Of a stretch of 64,000 bases of DNA, positions 52,979 through 61,713 are shown piece after piece. How positions within the stretch are numbered: the stretch's first letter is position 1; every line of letters begins with the position of its first letter. The position numbers were made by a program, and so were the translations under genes. The stretch spans positions 124,001 to 188,000 of the forward strand of contig CAXXHP010000004.1 of assembly GCA_963662675.2 (NCBI GenBank), read 5' to 3'. The notes beneath the pieces were generated by a model that made no database searches, had not been told where the DNA came from, and worked only from the letters and a program-made list of their open reading frames with translations. This DNA comes from G963662675 sp963662675 (lineage in GTDB: Bacteria; Bacteroidota; Bacteroidia; Bacteroidales; Prolixibacteraceae).

Positions 52979-53063
52979 ATAAATATTCAACGCATGAACT
53001 TGACCAATGAACGTTTAAAATGAACGTAAATTATAGCCTGCTGTTTCATGCTCTATCAATTTA

Positions 53064-53858
53064 CTACCAGTCTTTATCTGTTTGTCGTTGTTGCGCTTTT
53101 TTAGCTTGTTCTTCTTTTACTCTTTCCTGAATTTTTTCTTCTTGGTTTTGTAAAGCTTGTAAAAGTTGTTCAGCGTTTTCTTTCGAAATTTTTTGCTCTT
53201 GAGGCTGATTTTGTTGTTGATCTTGTTGCTTATCCTGATTGTCTTTATTTTGATCCTGGTCTTGTTTGTTGTCTTGATCCTGTTGATCCTTATTTTGATC
53301 TTGGTCTTTGTTCTCGTCCTCGTTTTTATCCTGATCTTTATCTTGATCCTGTTTTTGTTGTTCCTGTTCTTGCTCCTGCTCCTGTTGTTTTTTCAGGTTC
53401 ATGGCATAAATCAGATTGTACTTGCTTTCAATATCATCCGGATTATTGCGGAGCGCATCTTTATACGCTTCAATGCTTTCATCCAGTTTGTTCTGCATTA
53501 GCATGGAATTGCCCAAATTATAGTATGCTTGTGATTTCTCACTAGAATCAGTACTTTTTTCTGCAATGTCTTCAAAGGTGCTTTCCGATTGGTCAAACTT
53601 CATTTGCTTATAAAGGGCATCTCCCAGATTGAAGTTCCATTTTAAGTCATCCGGACGCTTGTCCAGTGCTTTGCGGTAGGCTGTTTCTGCTTGGCTGAAA
53701 GCGGTTGTGTCAAGTTTGGTTGTGTCACTTAACGCTTGCTCGTAAATGTTGTTTCCCTGCCGAACAAATTTGCGTTCGTTTTGTGCTTTTGCCTGGATAC
53801 TTAATAGGCTTAAAACAAAAACAATCAGTCCCGAATATGTCAATAACTTCATTTTCAT
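53064..53858 (-). CDS. batC: BatC-like TPR protein with Gln/Asp/Lys-rich segment
   Basis: A 264-residue exported protein: signal peptide (~1-26), TPR repeats (~55-150; WNFNLGDALYKQMKFDQSES, YNLGNSMLMQNKLDESIEAY), a low-complexity Q/D/K/N segment (~156-223) and a short helical C terminus. It corresponds to BatC of the Bat operon and should lie in the periplasm. It overlaps batB by 4 bp (ATGA), so the two are translationally coupled. Confidence 0.88.
   Translation of the reverse strand: MKMKLLTYSGLIVFVLSLLSIQAKAQNERKFVRQGNNIYEQALSDTTKLDTTAFSQAETAYRKALDKRPDDLKWNFNLGDALYKQMKFDQSESTFEDIAEKSTDSSEKSQAYYNLGNSMLMQNKLDESIEAYKDALRNNPDDIESKYNLIYAMNLKKQQEQEQEQEQQKQDQDKDQDKNEDENKDQDQNKDQQDQDNKQDQDQNKDNQDKQQDQQQNQPQEQKISKENAEQLLQALQNQEEKIQERVKEEQAKKAQQRQTDKDW
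53190..53393 (-). repeat. low-complexity repeat encoding the Q/D/K/N tract of BatC
   Basis: About 68 codons of imperfect alternation among Gln, Asp, Lys, Asn and Glu (QDQDKDQDKNEDENKD and similar). The DNA is made of degenerate CAAGAT/CAGGAC-like hexamers, a candidate for length variation by replication slippage. Its complement also stays open as a spurious reading frame. Confidence 0.8.
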
Positions 53859-54889
53859 TTTTCAAATAATTTGATGTTTTTCAAATATTTGTTTTTCCTC
53901 TCCAAAATCAGGAAATCAACCAATATTAATAATAAGGCGAAGCCGAGGAACCATTGATATTGTTCTTCATATTCGGAATAAACCTGTGACTCTAATTCAG
54001 CTTCTTCCATCTTATTTATTTCAGTAAAAAGAGTATTTAATCCTACTTGTGCATTGTTCGCACGTACGTAAATACCTTCTCCGGCAGCGGCAATCTGTTG
54101 TAGCATTTCCTCGTCAAGCTTGGTAATAACTACTTGTCCGCTTTTGTCTTTCCGGTAATCTTGTTGTCCATTACTGGAGATTGGAATTGGTGCTCCCTGA
54201 GGTAAGCCCATCCCAATGGTATGCACTATTATCCCATTTTCCGCTGCTTCAGTAGCTGCTCCAACAGCATCGTCTTCGTGGTTTTCTCCATCTGTAATAA
54301 TTACGATGGCTTTGTTGCCTTCAAATTGAGGACTGAAAGAGTTCTTCGCCAAATTTATGGCAGCACCAATGGCGGTGCCCTGTCGAGGAACTATGTCTGT
54401 TGTTACCGCGTTCAAAAAAAGTTTGGCTGAGGCATAGTCAGTTGTTATTGGTAGTTGTGTGTAAGCATCACCTGCAAAAACAATTAGTCCTATTTTGTCA
54501 TCTGATAGATTATCAATCAGCCTTGAAATAGCTCGCTTTGCTCGTTCTAGTCGGTTTGGTTCAATGTCTTGTGCCATCATTGAATTCGACACATCCAATG
54601 CAATGACCAACTCAACGCCTTCTCTTTTTACTGTTTTTAGTTTGCTGCCAAACTGAGGGCGTGCTATTGCAATGATGATGGCACTAATAGCAATCATCCA
54701 AATGATAAACTTAATGATAGGACGCCGCTTACTGACATTCGGCATGAGCTGTTCCATTATGTCTTTTTGTCCAAATGCCGCAAGTGCTTTGTTCCTATTA
54801 ATACGTGTGAGTATAAATAGTAGGATTAGCACTGGAATAATTGCCAATGCGTATAAGTATTCAATATGTGCAAATCTGAACATTTCCAT
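53855..54889 (-). CDS. batB: BatB-like von Willebrand factor A domain membrane protein
   Basis: A 344-residue protein with N-terminal helices (about 9-26 and 59-77), a VWA domain (~90-290) and a C-terminal helix (~314-330). The MIDAS motif is DVSNSM (DxSxS type, residues 98-103) with TDYAS and ITDGENHEDD completing the metal site. It parallels BatB of Bacteroides. It lies 11 bp after batA and overlaps batC by 4 bp. Confidence 0.92.
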   Translation of the reverse strand: MEMFRFAHIEYLYALAIIPVLILLFILTRINRNKALAAFGQKDIMEQLMPNVSKRRPIIKFIIWMIAISAIIIAIARPQFGSKLKTVKREGVELVIALDVSNSMMAQDIEPNRLERAKRAISRLIDNLSDDKIGLIVFAGDAYTQLPITTDYASAKLFLNAVTTDIVPRQGTAIGAAINLAKNSFSPQFEGNKAIVIITDGENHEDDAVGAATEAAENGIIVHTIGMGLPQGAPIPISSNGQQDYRKDKSGQVVITKLDEEMLQQIAAAGEGIYVRANNAQVGLNTLFTEINKMEEAELESQVYSEYEEQYQWFLGFALLLILVDFLILERKNKYLKNIKLFEK

Positions 54890-54900
54890 GTGTTAATCGA

Positions 54901-55893
54901 TTAAGGAATGTTTCTGAATAGGGTTGTTTTAAAGAATATACCAGCCAATAAGATGAGGGCTGCCATGATGGCGTAGCGCTCAAACTCTTCGTCTTTTTGG
55001 CTATATTCTTTGACTTCAATTTTTGATTTTTCAAGTTGATCTATTTCTTCATAAATCTGTACAAGCTTGTCGTTATTCGTAGCCCTGAAATATCGGCCAT
55101 CAGTTATGTCTGCAATTTTCTGAAGGGTTTCTTCATCAATTTTCACTTCAACATCCATAAGTTGTGGACCGAATGCTGTTTGCACAGGGTAGGGGGCTGT
55201 TCCAATGGTTCCAACCCCAATGGTATAAACCCGAATGCCATATGTATTCGCTAATTCGGCTGCGGTAGCAGGTGCAATCTCTCCACGGTTATTTTCTCCA
55301 TCGGTAAGCAAAATAATCACTTTGCTGATGGCATTACTTTCTTTAAGACGAGCTACAGATGTTGCTAGTCCGTTTCCAATGGCTGTGCCATCTTCAATCA
55401 TGCCACTCTCAATGTCATTAAATAAGTTTATTAGTACAGCATGGTCAGTTGTTAGTGGACATTGCGTGAAGCTTTCACCGGAAAAAACAACGAGCCCCAT
55501 TTTGTCATTTTGGCGGCCTGAGATAAATTGAGTTGCTACATCTTTAGCCGCATCTAGCCTGTTAGGGCTAAAGTCTTGAGCTAACATCGAACTTGATATA
55601 TCGAGTGCAATAACAATGTCAATACCTTCGGTGGTTACATTCTCCCAGTTGCTTGAAGATTGTGGCCGAGCTAATGCTATTGTAAGAATAGTGATTCCAA
55701 TTAATTGCAAAATAAATGGTAAATGCCGCAAATAATGTTTCCATCCCTTTTGTATTTTTCCAAAACCCATTAGGGATGAATATCGGATACTTGCTCCTGA
55801 TTTTCGATACCTGAGAATATACCAGACCAGCATGGGAACCATGACTAACAGCAGGTAAAAAAACTCAGGGTTTTTATATGTAATTCCGTTCAT
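54901..55893 (-). CDS. batA: BatA-like von Willebrand factor A domain membrane protein
   Basis: A 330-residue protein with the same plan as batB: N-terminal membrane helices, a VWA domain with MIDAS DISSSM and LLTDGENNRGE, and a last hydrophobic segment at the C terminus. The ATG at 55893 (MNGITYKNPEFFYLL) is preferred to a TTG at 55902 that would abut the upstream stop. BatA and BatB probably interact in the periplasm through metal-dependent contacts. It is 9 bp after the preceding gene. Confidence 0.92.
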   Translation of the reverse strand: MNGITYKNPEFFYLLLVMVPMLVWYILRYRKSGASIRYSSLMGFGKIQKGWKHYLRHLPFILQLIGITILTIALARPQSSSNWENVTTEGIDIVIALDISSSMLAQDFSPNRLDAAKDVATQFISGRQNDKMGLVVFSGESFTQCPLTTDHAVLINLFNDIESGMIEDGTAIGNGLATSVARLKESNAISKVIILLTDGENNRGEIAPATAAELANTYGIRVYTIGVGTIGTAPYPVQTAFGPQLMDVEVKIDEETLQKIADITDGRYFRATNNDKLVQIYEEIDQLEKSKIEVKEYSQKDEEFERYAIMAALILLAGIFFKTTLFRNIP

Positions 55894-55902
55894 CGTCAAC
55901 AA

Positions 55903-56895
55903 TTATTTAAAAGTAACTTCTTCACCTTCTCTTTCATCAGTCGGTTTTTCTATTTTTTTCTCTTCCAACTTGGTGTCGTTTACAAAGAAATAGGCATTCA
56001 TTAGTGTCATGTTGTGATCGTCAGGTTGAGGTATGTATTTGGCAAATTTCACCAAATCAGATAGGGTCAAAATTTCTTTTAACTCCTCAAATGATTTTTT
56101 AGACAATAGATCTTTTTGTTTGCTAAAAGACTGGATGGTTTCATCGGTTGTGCATTCCATAGATTGAATATAAAAACGTTCTTCAATATAAATGCGCAAA
56201 GTATCTGACACCTCACTATAAAACTGTTTAATCTGGTTATGCTGCCAAAGCTCTTGTTCTTTAATATGGTCAAGCTCACGAATGGCAATAATATGAGCCG
56301 GCTCCTTGGGTTTTTCGGGCTTACTAAAAATTGGCTTGTTTTTCTTTTTGCGTTGAATGTAATAGAATAAAAAGAAAAGGAGTGCACCAATGATAATGGC
56401 TCCTAGAATATAGGGATATACTTCGCTCAAGGTAACTGGAGCTTGATAGGGTATTTTAATGTCAACCGGGCCTTTTGTTGTATCAATGGCCATGCCATGA
56501 ACAAAAAAACCGGTAGGTAGGCTTTCTAAAGTATCTGTGATATTATTAAAATTCAATAAGAATTTCAAAGAAGGCACAACTTGTTCGCCTGTGTCAAAAG
56601 ATGTAATTGTCAGGTTTTGAATGATCCGGATTTGCTCCTCCGCATCCAAATGAAATGTATCAAGTAACGATTGCTCAATTACTTCAATCGTTGCGGATAA
56701 CGAATCTCCGATTTGTGGAAATTCCACACTTGCGTCTTTATGTTGAAGTACTTCCAGACGAAGGTTTAGTTGGTCACCAATTAAAACATTGGTTGAATCA
56801 ATGACTGCTTTTGCCTCAATCCTTTGAGCCAAAGCAGATGTATATTGAAATGTCCAAATGCACAATAGGATGGCTAGATATCTTAATCCTTTCAT
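55903..56895 (-). CDS. Bat-operon single-pass membrane protein (DUF4381/BatD-like beta domain)
   Basis: A 330-residue protein with a signal peptide (~1-24), a periplasmic beta domain (~25-155; AKAVIDSTNVLIGDQLNLRLEV), one membrane helix (~166-186) and a cytoplasmic helical tail of about 140 residues rich in charged residues. The layout resembles DUF4381 proteins and the BatD type in MoxR/VWA operons. It is 3 bp after the DUF58 gene and 9 bp before batA. It may connect the cytoplasmic MoxR ATPase to the periplasmic VWA proteins; this is inferred from topology. Confidence 0.8.
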   Translation of the reverse strand: MKGLRYLAILLCIWTFQYTSALAQRIEAKAVIDSTNVLIGDQLNLRLEVLQHKDASVEFPQIGDSLSATIEVIEQSLLDTFHLDAEEQIRIIQNLTITSFDTGEQVVPSLKFLLNFNNITDTLESLPTGFFVHGMAIDTTKGPVDIKIPYQAPVTLSEVYPYILGAIIIGALLFFLFYYIQRKKKNKPIFSKPEKPKEPAHIIAIRELDHIKEQELWQHNQIKQFYSEVSDTLRIYIEERFYIQSMECTTDETIQSFSKQKDLLSKKSFEELKEILTLSDLVKFAKYIPQPDDHNMTLMNAYFFVNDTKLEEKKIEKPTDEREGEEVTFK

Positions 56896-56898
56896 TTT

Positions 56899-57780
56899 TT
56901 ATGCTTTTAAGCCCCTCTTTTTAAATAAGGTCATTAGAGATTTTACATAGTCTTCATTGGTGTCAATGTTTGCATAGTCTACACCACTTTTCTTAAACGA
57001 GTAATCTAACCGTTGACTAATTTCTTTCCACCAACTTTCGTATGTATCCCTTACTTTTTTACTACTGCTGTCAACCCATATGTACTGGCCGGTCTCGGCA
57101 TCTTTTAGCTTAATCATACCAATAGGGGGCAGTTTAGTTTCGCGCTCATCAAAAATACGTAAGGCTACTAAGTCATGCTTGTTATTGGTAATGGTCATTG
57201 CTTTTTCAAATTCAGGTTCATTTTGAATGAAGTCTGAAATGATAAAGCAGGTACACCTTTTCTTAATCACATTGGTCATGTAGCGCAATGCCTCTGTAAT
57301 GTTGGTTCCCTTGTTTTCCGGTTCAAAATCGATTAATTCACGAATGATGCGCAAAATATGCGATTTTCCTTTTTTTGGCGGAATGAATTTTTCAATTTTA
57401 TCAGAAAAGAAAATCACCCCAATTTTGTCGTTATTTTGAATAGCCGAAAAAGAAAGGATTGCTGATATTTCTGTAATCACATTTTTCTTAAATACATCAG
57501 ATGATCCAAAATCACGCGAACCACTAACATCTATAAGAAGCATCACCGTTAACTCTCGCTCTTCCTCAAAGATCTTAATGTAGGGCTTGTTATATCGGGC
57601 AGTCACGTTCCAGTCAATGGTTCGTACATCGTCGCCAAACTGGTATTCACGCACTTCGCTAAAAGCCATCCCCCGACCTTTAAAAGCAGAGTGATACTCA
57701 CCGGCAAAAATGTTCCGACTTAATCCTCTGGTCTTTATCTCAATTTTTCTGACCTTTTTTAGTAGCTCAGTATGTTCCAT
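56899..57780 (-). CDS. DUF58 domain protein of the Bat operon
   Basis: A 293-residue soluble protein of the DUF58/VWA-like family. The typical YQFGDDVRTIDWNVTAR block is near 47-63, and LLIDVSGSRDFG near 85-96 is a VWA-like metal motif. DUF58 proteins almost always follow a MoxR ATPase, as here, and are thought to present the substrate to it. The gene starts 66 bp after moxR. Confidence 0.93.
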   Translation of the reverse strand: MEHTELLKKVRKIEIKTRGLSRNIFAGEYHSAFKGRGMAFSEVREYQFGDDVRTIDWNVTARYNKPYIKIFEEERELTVMLLIDVSGSRDFGSSDVFKKNVITEISAILSFSAIQNNDKIGVIFFSDKIEKFIPPKKGKSHILRIIRELIDFEPENKGTNITEALRYMTNVIKKRCTCFIISDFIQNEPEFEKAMTITNNKHDLVALRIFDERETKLPPIGMIKLKDAETGQYIWVDSSSKKVRDTYESWWKEISQRLDYSFKKSGVDYANIDTNEDYVKSLMTLFKKRGLKA

Positions 57781-57846
57781 TTTTCTAGTTTATCGAAGTT
57801 CATCGTTAAAGTCTCTCATAACTCATAACCTGTAACCCGAAACCCA

Positions 57847-58842
57847 CTAAGGAACTTCAACCGTATTTAGAATTTCTGTGATGATTTCTTCGCTGGTGAT
57901 GTTATTGGCTTCGGCTTCGTAGCTCAACCCAATACGATGACGCAATACGTCAGGACAAACAGCGCGGACATCTTCAGGAATAACATAGCCACGACGTTTG
58001 ATAAAGGCATACGATTTAGCAGCCTGAGCTAAACTAATACTGGCACGAGGTGAACCGCCAAAAGAGATCATGTCTTTGTACTTCTCCAATTTGTATTCTG
58101 CCGGATTACGTGTAGCAAAAACGATATCAACAATATATTGGCTAATTTTCTCATCCAGATACACATCTTTTACCACATCGCGTGCCTTTAGAATATCTTC
58201 TGATTTCAATACATTTGTTGCTTTTGGAAATTGCTTCAGAAGATTCTGTTGTATAATGAGTTTTTCTTCTTCCTTTTTTGGGTATTCAATAACCACCTTT
58301 AGCATAAAACGGTCAACCTGAGCTTCTGGCAATGGGTAAGTACCTTCCTGCTCAATCGGGTTTTGTGTTGCCATTACTAAAAAAGGTTCTTCTAATTTGT
58401 AGGTGTTATCGCCAATCGTAATTTGACGCTCTTGCATGGCTTCTAGTAACGCTGATTGCACTTTTGCAGGAGCACGGTTAATCTCATCTGCTAATACGAA
58501 GTTGGTGAATATAGGCCCTTTCTTTACAACAAACTCTTCATTTTTTTGGCTGTAAATCAATGTGCCTAAAAGGTCGGCAGGCAGTAAGTCCGGTGTAAAT
58601 TGTATTCGTGCAAAATCTGCACTTATTGTATTTGCCAGAGTGTTAATGGCTAATGTTTTTGCCAATCCAGGAACACCTTCTAATAATATGTGTCCGCCTG
58701 AAAGCAGGCCAATTAACAAACTCTCCACCAGATGTTTTTGACCAACAATGACCTTGTTCATTTCCATGCTGATCAGATCAACAAAAGAACTTTCTCTTTG
58801 GATCCGTTCGTTTAGTTCGCGAATATCAACTGCTTGATTCAT
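57847..58842 (-). CDS. MoxR-type AAA+ ATPase of the Bat operon
   Basis: A 331-residue AAA+ protein. Walker A GVPGLAKT is near 58-65, Walker B FVLADEINRAPAKVQ near 115, sensor ATQNPIEQEGTYPLPEAQVDRF near 157-178 and arginine-finger region GGSPRASISL near 268. MoxR ATPases are chaperones that activate or insert cofactors and proteins, and this one heads the Bat operon. It is divergent from truA over a 167-bp region with a TAATTTCG element on each strand. Confidence 0.94.
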   Translation of the reverse strand: MNQAVDIRELNERIQRESSFVDLISMEMNKVIVGQKHLVESLLIGLLSGGHILLEGVPGLAKTLAINTLANTISADFARIQFTPDLLPADLLGTLIYSQKNEEFVVKKGPIFTNFVLADEINRAPAKVQSALLEAMQERQITIGDNTYKLEEPFLVMATQNPIEQEGTYPLPEAQVDRFMLKVVIEYPKKEEEKLIIQQNLLKQFPKATNVLKSEDILKARDVVKDVYLDEKISQYIVDIVFATRNPAEYKLEKYKDMISFGGSPRASISLAQAAKSYAFIKRRGYVIPEDVRAVCPDVLRHRIGLSYEAEANNITSEEIITEILNTVEVP

Positions 58843-58870
58843 ATTTCTTTGTTATTATTTTTAAAGTTGA

Positions 58871-58878
58871 CGAAATTA
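58871..58878 (-). promoter_or_regulatory. variant -7 element of the Bat operon
   Basis: TAATTTCG on the minus strand (TAnnTTCG variant), 28 bases before the moxR start. Confidence 0.35.
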
Positions 58879-58957
58879 ATGCATCCTTGTATGAAAAAGG
58901 GTATAACTTTGTTAAAAGTTGTTAAGTATTTTCTTGCTGAAAGAGCAGTAAAATTAA

Positions 58958-58965
58958 TAATTTCG
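58958..58965 (+). promoter_or_regulatory. variant -7 element of truA
   Basis: TAATTTCG, identical to the element facing moxR, 44 bases before the truA ATG. Confidence 0.35.
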
Positions 58966-59009
58966 CCCTTTTTTTAGCTGTAATTTCATATTTTTTTGTT
59001 TAGATAAAC

Positions 59010-59780
59010 ATGACTGATTTTAAACAACGATATTTTATAGAATTAGCGTATAACGGAACCCGTTTTCATGGATGGCAAATACAGCCAAATGCTAAAAGTG
59101 TGCAGGAAACTTTAGAGCATGCATTGAGTACTATTTGCAGGGAGAAAATATCAGTGACAGGTGCGGGAAGAACAGATACAGGTGTGCATGCCAGTTATTT
59201 TGTGGCACATTTTGAGTCTGGGAATGAGAATCTTGATCATGTTGATTTTACCTATAAACTTAATAGTTTTTTAGGGGCTGATATTGTCATCTTTTCTATC
59301 AGTAAGGTTGCCAACGGGGCGCATGCTCGTTTTGATGCTGTGTCTCGTACCTATCACTATTACCTAAATAGGAGAAAAGACCCCTTTGCATTGGAGACAT
59401 CCTGTTATTTTTCACGTGAGTTAGATGTTGTCGCAATGAATGATGCTTGCTCTGTTTTATTTGAATTTAACGATTTTACCAGCTTTAGTAAGTTGCATAC
59501 AGATGTAAAAACGAATAATTGTAGTATTCAATATGCGCATTGGGACATGAAGGGGCATCAGTTGGTTTTTACTGTTAAAGCAGATCGGTTTCTTCGGAAT
59601 ATGGTACGTGCTATTGTGGGAACCATGATTCAGGTTGGGCAGGGGAAATTAACGATTGATGAATTTCGCAAAATCATTGTTGCTAAAGACAGAGGTGCTG
59701 CAGGAGCATCTGCTCCCCCTGAAGGATTATTTTTAGCGGATATACAGTATCCAGAAACTATTTTTCGACGAAGAAAATAA
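59010..59780 (+). CDS. truA: tRNA pseudouridine(38-40) synthase TruA
   Basis: A 256-residue enzyme that isomerises uridines 38-40 in the anticodon arm of tRNAs. The catalytic aspartate D56 is in GAGRTDTGVHA; FHGWQIQP at 19-26 and RFLRNMVRAIVGTMIQVG near 194-211 are further conserved segments. Length and layout are typical. It converges with the SirB1-like gene, 9 bp between stops. Confidence 0.96.
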   Translation: MTDFKQRYFIELAYNGTRFHGWQIQPNAKSVQETLEHALSTICREKISVTGAGRTDTGVHASYFVAHFESGNENLDHVDFTYKLNSFLGADIVIFSISKVANGAHARFDAVSRTYHYYLNRRKDPFALETSCYFSRELDVVAMNDACSVLFEFNDFTSFSKLHTDVKTNNCSIQYAHWDMKGHQLVFTVKADRFLRNMVRAIVGTMIQVGQGKLTIDEFRKIIVAKDRGAAGASAPPEGLFLADIQYPETIFRRRK

Positions 59781-59789
59781 TTTATAAGG

Positions 59790-60656
59790 TTAGAGCAGGC
59801 CGGCAATGAATGATAGGTCATCGACCTTGTCTTGTGAACCTTGTGAATTGTACGCTTCAATTAAACTTTCAATTAGCTTCTTGATGATAACCTTATCTTC
59901 GCACGGTTGGTAGTAGGATTCATGATCTCCCTGTTCGCTTTTCTTGAGGAAAAACTCAATTTCTTTTCTTCCAATGATTGCACCTTTGTTTGATGGATTG
60001 ATGTAAAAAAGAACGGATGAATCATAATCTTCTCCGTGTACTTTTTGAGCAGTTTCCTGGTCGATGTAAGCCAGTAACGGATTACGAGGGAAATTAATTA
60101 ATTCAACCGGAAACCCTAGTTCTCGAGCAATAAGTGCGTACAAAATAGCAATAGAAATTGTGTTAGCCTTTTTGGTTTCGAGTATTTGGTTTAAGTAGCA
60201 ATTTTGAGGAGATTCGAGATTATCCACGTTTATAGCAAACTTATTTACATCATAGAAGATGTGGTTTAGAACAGTCACTTTTTCAATTGACGTTAATTTA
60301 TTGCTTATTTCAAGCCAGACATCATTCCTGATTTTTCTGATTTTATTTTGAATTGCTTTTAATTTTAACTCTGGGTATTGGTATTGACTGATGAGGAAAA
60401 AGCCTTCAAAAAGATCTACGCTTTCTTGTTTCGACCAGCTTTTTATCTTTTTGCTTGTTTCTCTATATTGAATTTGCTGAATGAGGTTTTCAATTCTTGT
60501 TTGTATTAGCTCATCAAGGCTGGTTTCCCATATGTTTTCTAATTGGCTGATTATGTTGATATTCTCCTTCAATAGCTCTTTTTCTACTGTTCCAAAAACA
60601 GCCTGGTCAGGGTCGTCCAATAATGCAATCAATGCTTTTAGCTTTTCTTCTTTCAT
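59790..60656 (-). CDS. SirB1-like transglutaminase-fold protein, likely non-catalytic
   Basis: A 288-residue cytoplasmic protein: helical N-terminal half, then a Transglut_core2/SirB1-like segment (QNCYLNQILETKKANTISIA near 151-170, IARELGFPVELINFPRN near 176-192). The position of the usual GH(F) histidine in PGHFLV reads PRNPLL, so the catalytic dyad is incomplete even though C153 is present. Relatives have no known enzyme activity. The start has a good ribosome site (AAGGAGG, four bases before ATG). It lies 17 bp after the phosphorylase gene in one operon. Confidence 0.8.
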   Translation of the reverse strand: MKEEKLKALIALLDDPDQAVFGTVEKELLKENINIISQLENIWETSLDELIQTRIENLIQQIQYRETSKKIKSWSKQESVDLFEGFFLISQYQYPELKLKAIQNKIRKIRNDVWLEISNKLTSIEKVTVLNHIFYDVNKFAINVDNLESPQNCYLNQILETKKANTISIAILYALIARELGFPVELINFPRNPLLAYIDQETAQKVHGEDYDSSVLFYINPSNKGAIIGRKEIEFFLKKSEQGDHESYYQPCEDKVIIKKLIESLIEAYNSQGSQDKVDDLSFIAGLL

Positions 60657-60660
60657 ATAT

Positions 60661-60667
60661 CCTCCTT
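60661..60667 (-). promoter_or_regulatory. strong Shine-Dalgarno site of the SirB1-like gene
   Basis: AAGGAGG on the minus strand, four bases before the ATG at 60656, within the phosphorylase-SirB1 spacer. Confidence 0.65.
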
Positions 60668-60672
60668 CAAAA

Positions 60673-61542
60673 TTAGCTTGTTGAACGATCTAAAATCAAT
60701 TTTATTAGCTCTTTCATTTTGGGTAAATACGCATTATTTACCTCTTTGTTAAGTCTGTTTGCTATAATCAGACAAACTGTTAACGTCTGATGTCCCATTA
60801 ATGCAGAAAGTCCATAAATTGCCGAACATTCCATTTCAAAATTAGTGATTTTATTTCCTTGATAACTGAAGCTTTTAATCCTGTCGTTTAAATCAGGAGT
60901 TGCGGTTTGTAAGCGCAGTACCCGGCCCTGAGGCCCATAAAATCCGGGAGCAGAAATGGTGATGCCGGGGGTGAAATTTTCATCAAAAATCTTCTTAAAT
61001 AATTCATCAGAGCAATCAACAATATAGGGTGAAGCCAGCTTTGGTCTCCAATTGGTATGAGCTTTAAATACGTCTTCAAATTTTTCATCAGAGATTTTAT
61101 CTCTGTCTGCATAGAAGTTCAAAAGCCCATCGAAGCCTATTGCCTTTTTGGTAATTACAAATGAGTTTATATCCAAAAAATCTTGAATACCACCCGAAGT
61201 GCCAATGCGAATAATTTTCAACACTTTTTTCTTTTCTTTGACCAATCGGGTTTTGAAATCAATATTGGCAAGGGCATCTAACTCGTTCATTACAATGTCG
61301 ATATTGTCGGTGCCAATACCTGTTGAAATAACAGTAATGCGTTTATTTTTATAATGTCCGGTAACAGACACAAACTCTCTGTTTGTCGTTCTGTTTTCAA
61401 TATCTGAAAAGAATTCAGCAATCAAATTCACACGATTTGGGTCGCCAACTAAAAGTATAAGGTTGGCAATTTGTTCCGGTTTTAAATGGAGGTGGAAAAT
61501 ACTCCCGTCTTGATTGATAATGAGCTCTGAAGACCCTATCAT
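60673..61542 (-). CDS. nucleoside phosphorylase (uridine/purine phosphorylase family)
   Basis: A 289-residue member of the PNP/UDP superfamily that cleaves nucleosides with phosphate. ILLVGDPNRVNLIAEFF at 29-45 carries the phosphate-binding segment, TGIGTDNIDIVMNELDAL near 74-91 and IRIGTSGGIQ near 111-120 follow, and FEMECSAIYGL near 235 is the ribose/base-binding motif. It is closest to bacterial uridine phosphorylase-like proteins, but base specificity is not certain. A TAGATTTG element lies just upstream. Confidence 0.88.
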   Translation of the reverse strand: MIGSSELIINQDGSIFHLHLKPEQIANLILLVGDPNRVNLIAEFFSDIENRTTNREFVSVTGHYKNKRITVISTGIGTDNIDIVMNELDALANIDFKTRLVKEKKKVLKIIRIGTSGGIQDFLDINSFVITKKAIGFDGLLNFYADRDKISDEKFEDVFKAHTNWRPKLASPYIVDCSDELFKKIFDENFTPGITISAPGFYGPQGRVLRLQTATPDLNDRIKSFSYQGNKITNFEMECSAIYGLSALMGHQTLTVCLIIANRLNKEVNNAYLPKMKELIKLILDRSTS

Positions 61543-61567
61543 AAAACAAATTTTTGTTGATTAGTCT

Positions 61568-61575
61568 CAAATCTA
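61568..61575 (-). promoter_or_regulatory. -7 promoter element of the phosphorylase operon
   Basis: TAGATTTG on the minus strand, 25 bases before the start at 61542. Confidence 0.5.
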
Positions 61576-61679
61576 AACAAAAAATAATTCTTCGGCAATT
61601 CTACAAAAACTATCGACTGATATATTTATGATATGTTAGAGATTATTAATTATACTAGGCATGTTCCCATAAATTCGAG

Positions 61680-61687
61680 TACTTTTG
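61680..61687 (+). promoter_or_regulatory. -7 promoter element of the prohibitin-family gene
   Basis: TACTTTTG, 26 bases before the ATG at 61714. Confidence 0.6.
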
Positions 61688-61713
61688 CATATAATAAATA
61701 AAAAAATATCAAG

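Noticed and set aside
53166..53501. Plus-strand frame rich in Leu/Ile/Val that looks like a membrane protein
   Set aside because: It is the complement of the Gln/Asp/Lys tract of batC; the hydrophobic composition is an artefact of the repeat.
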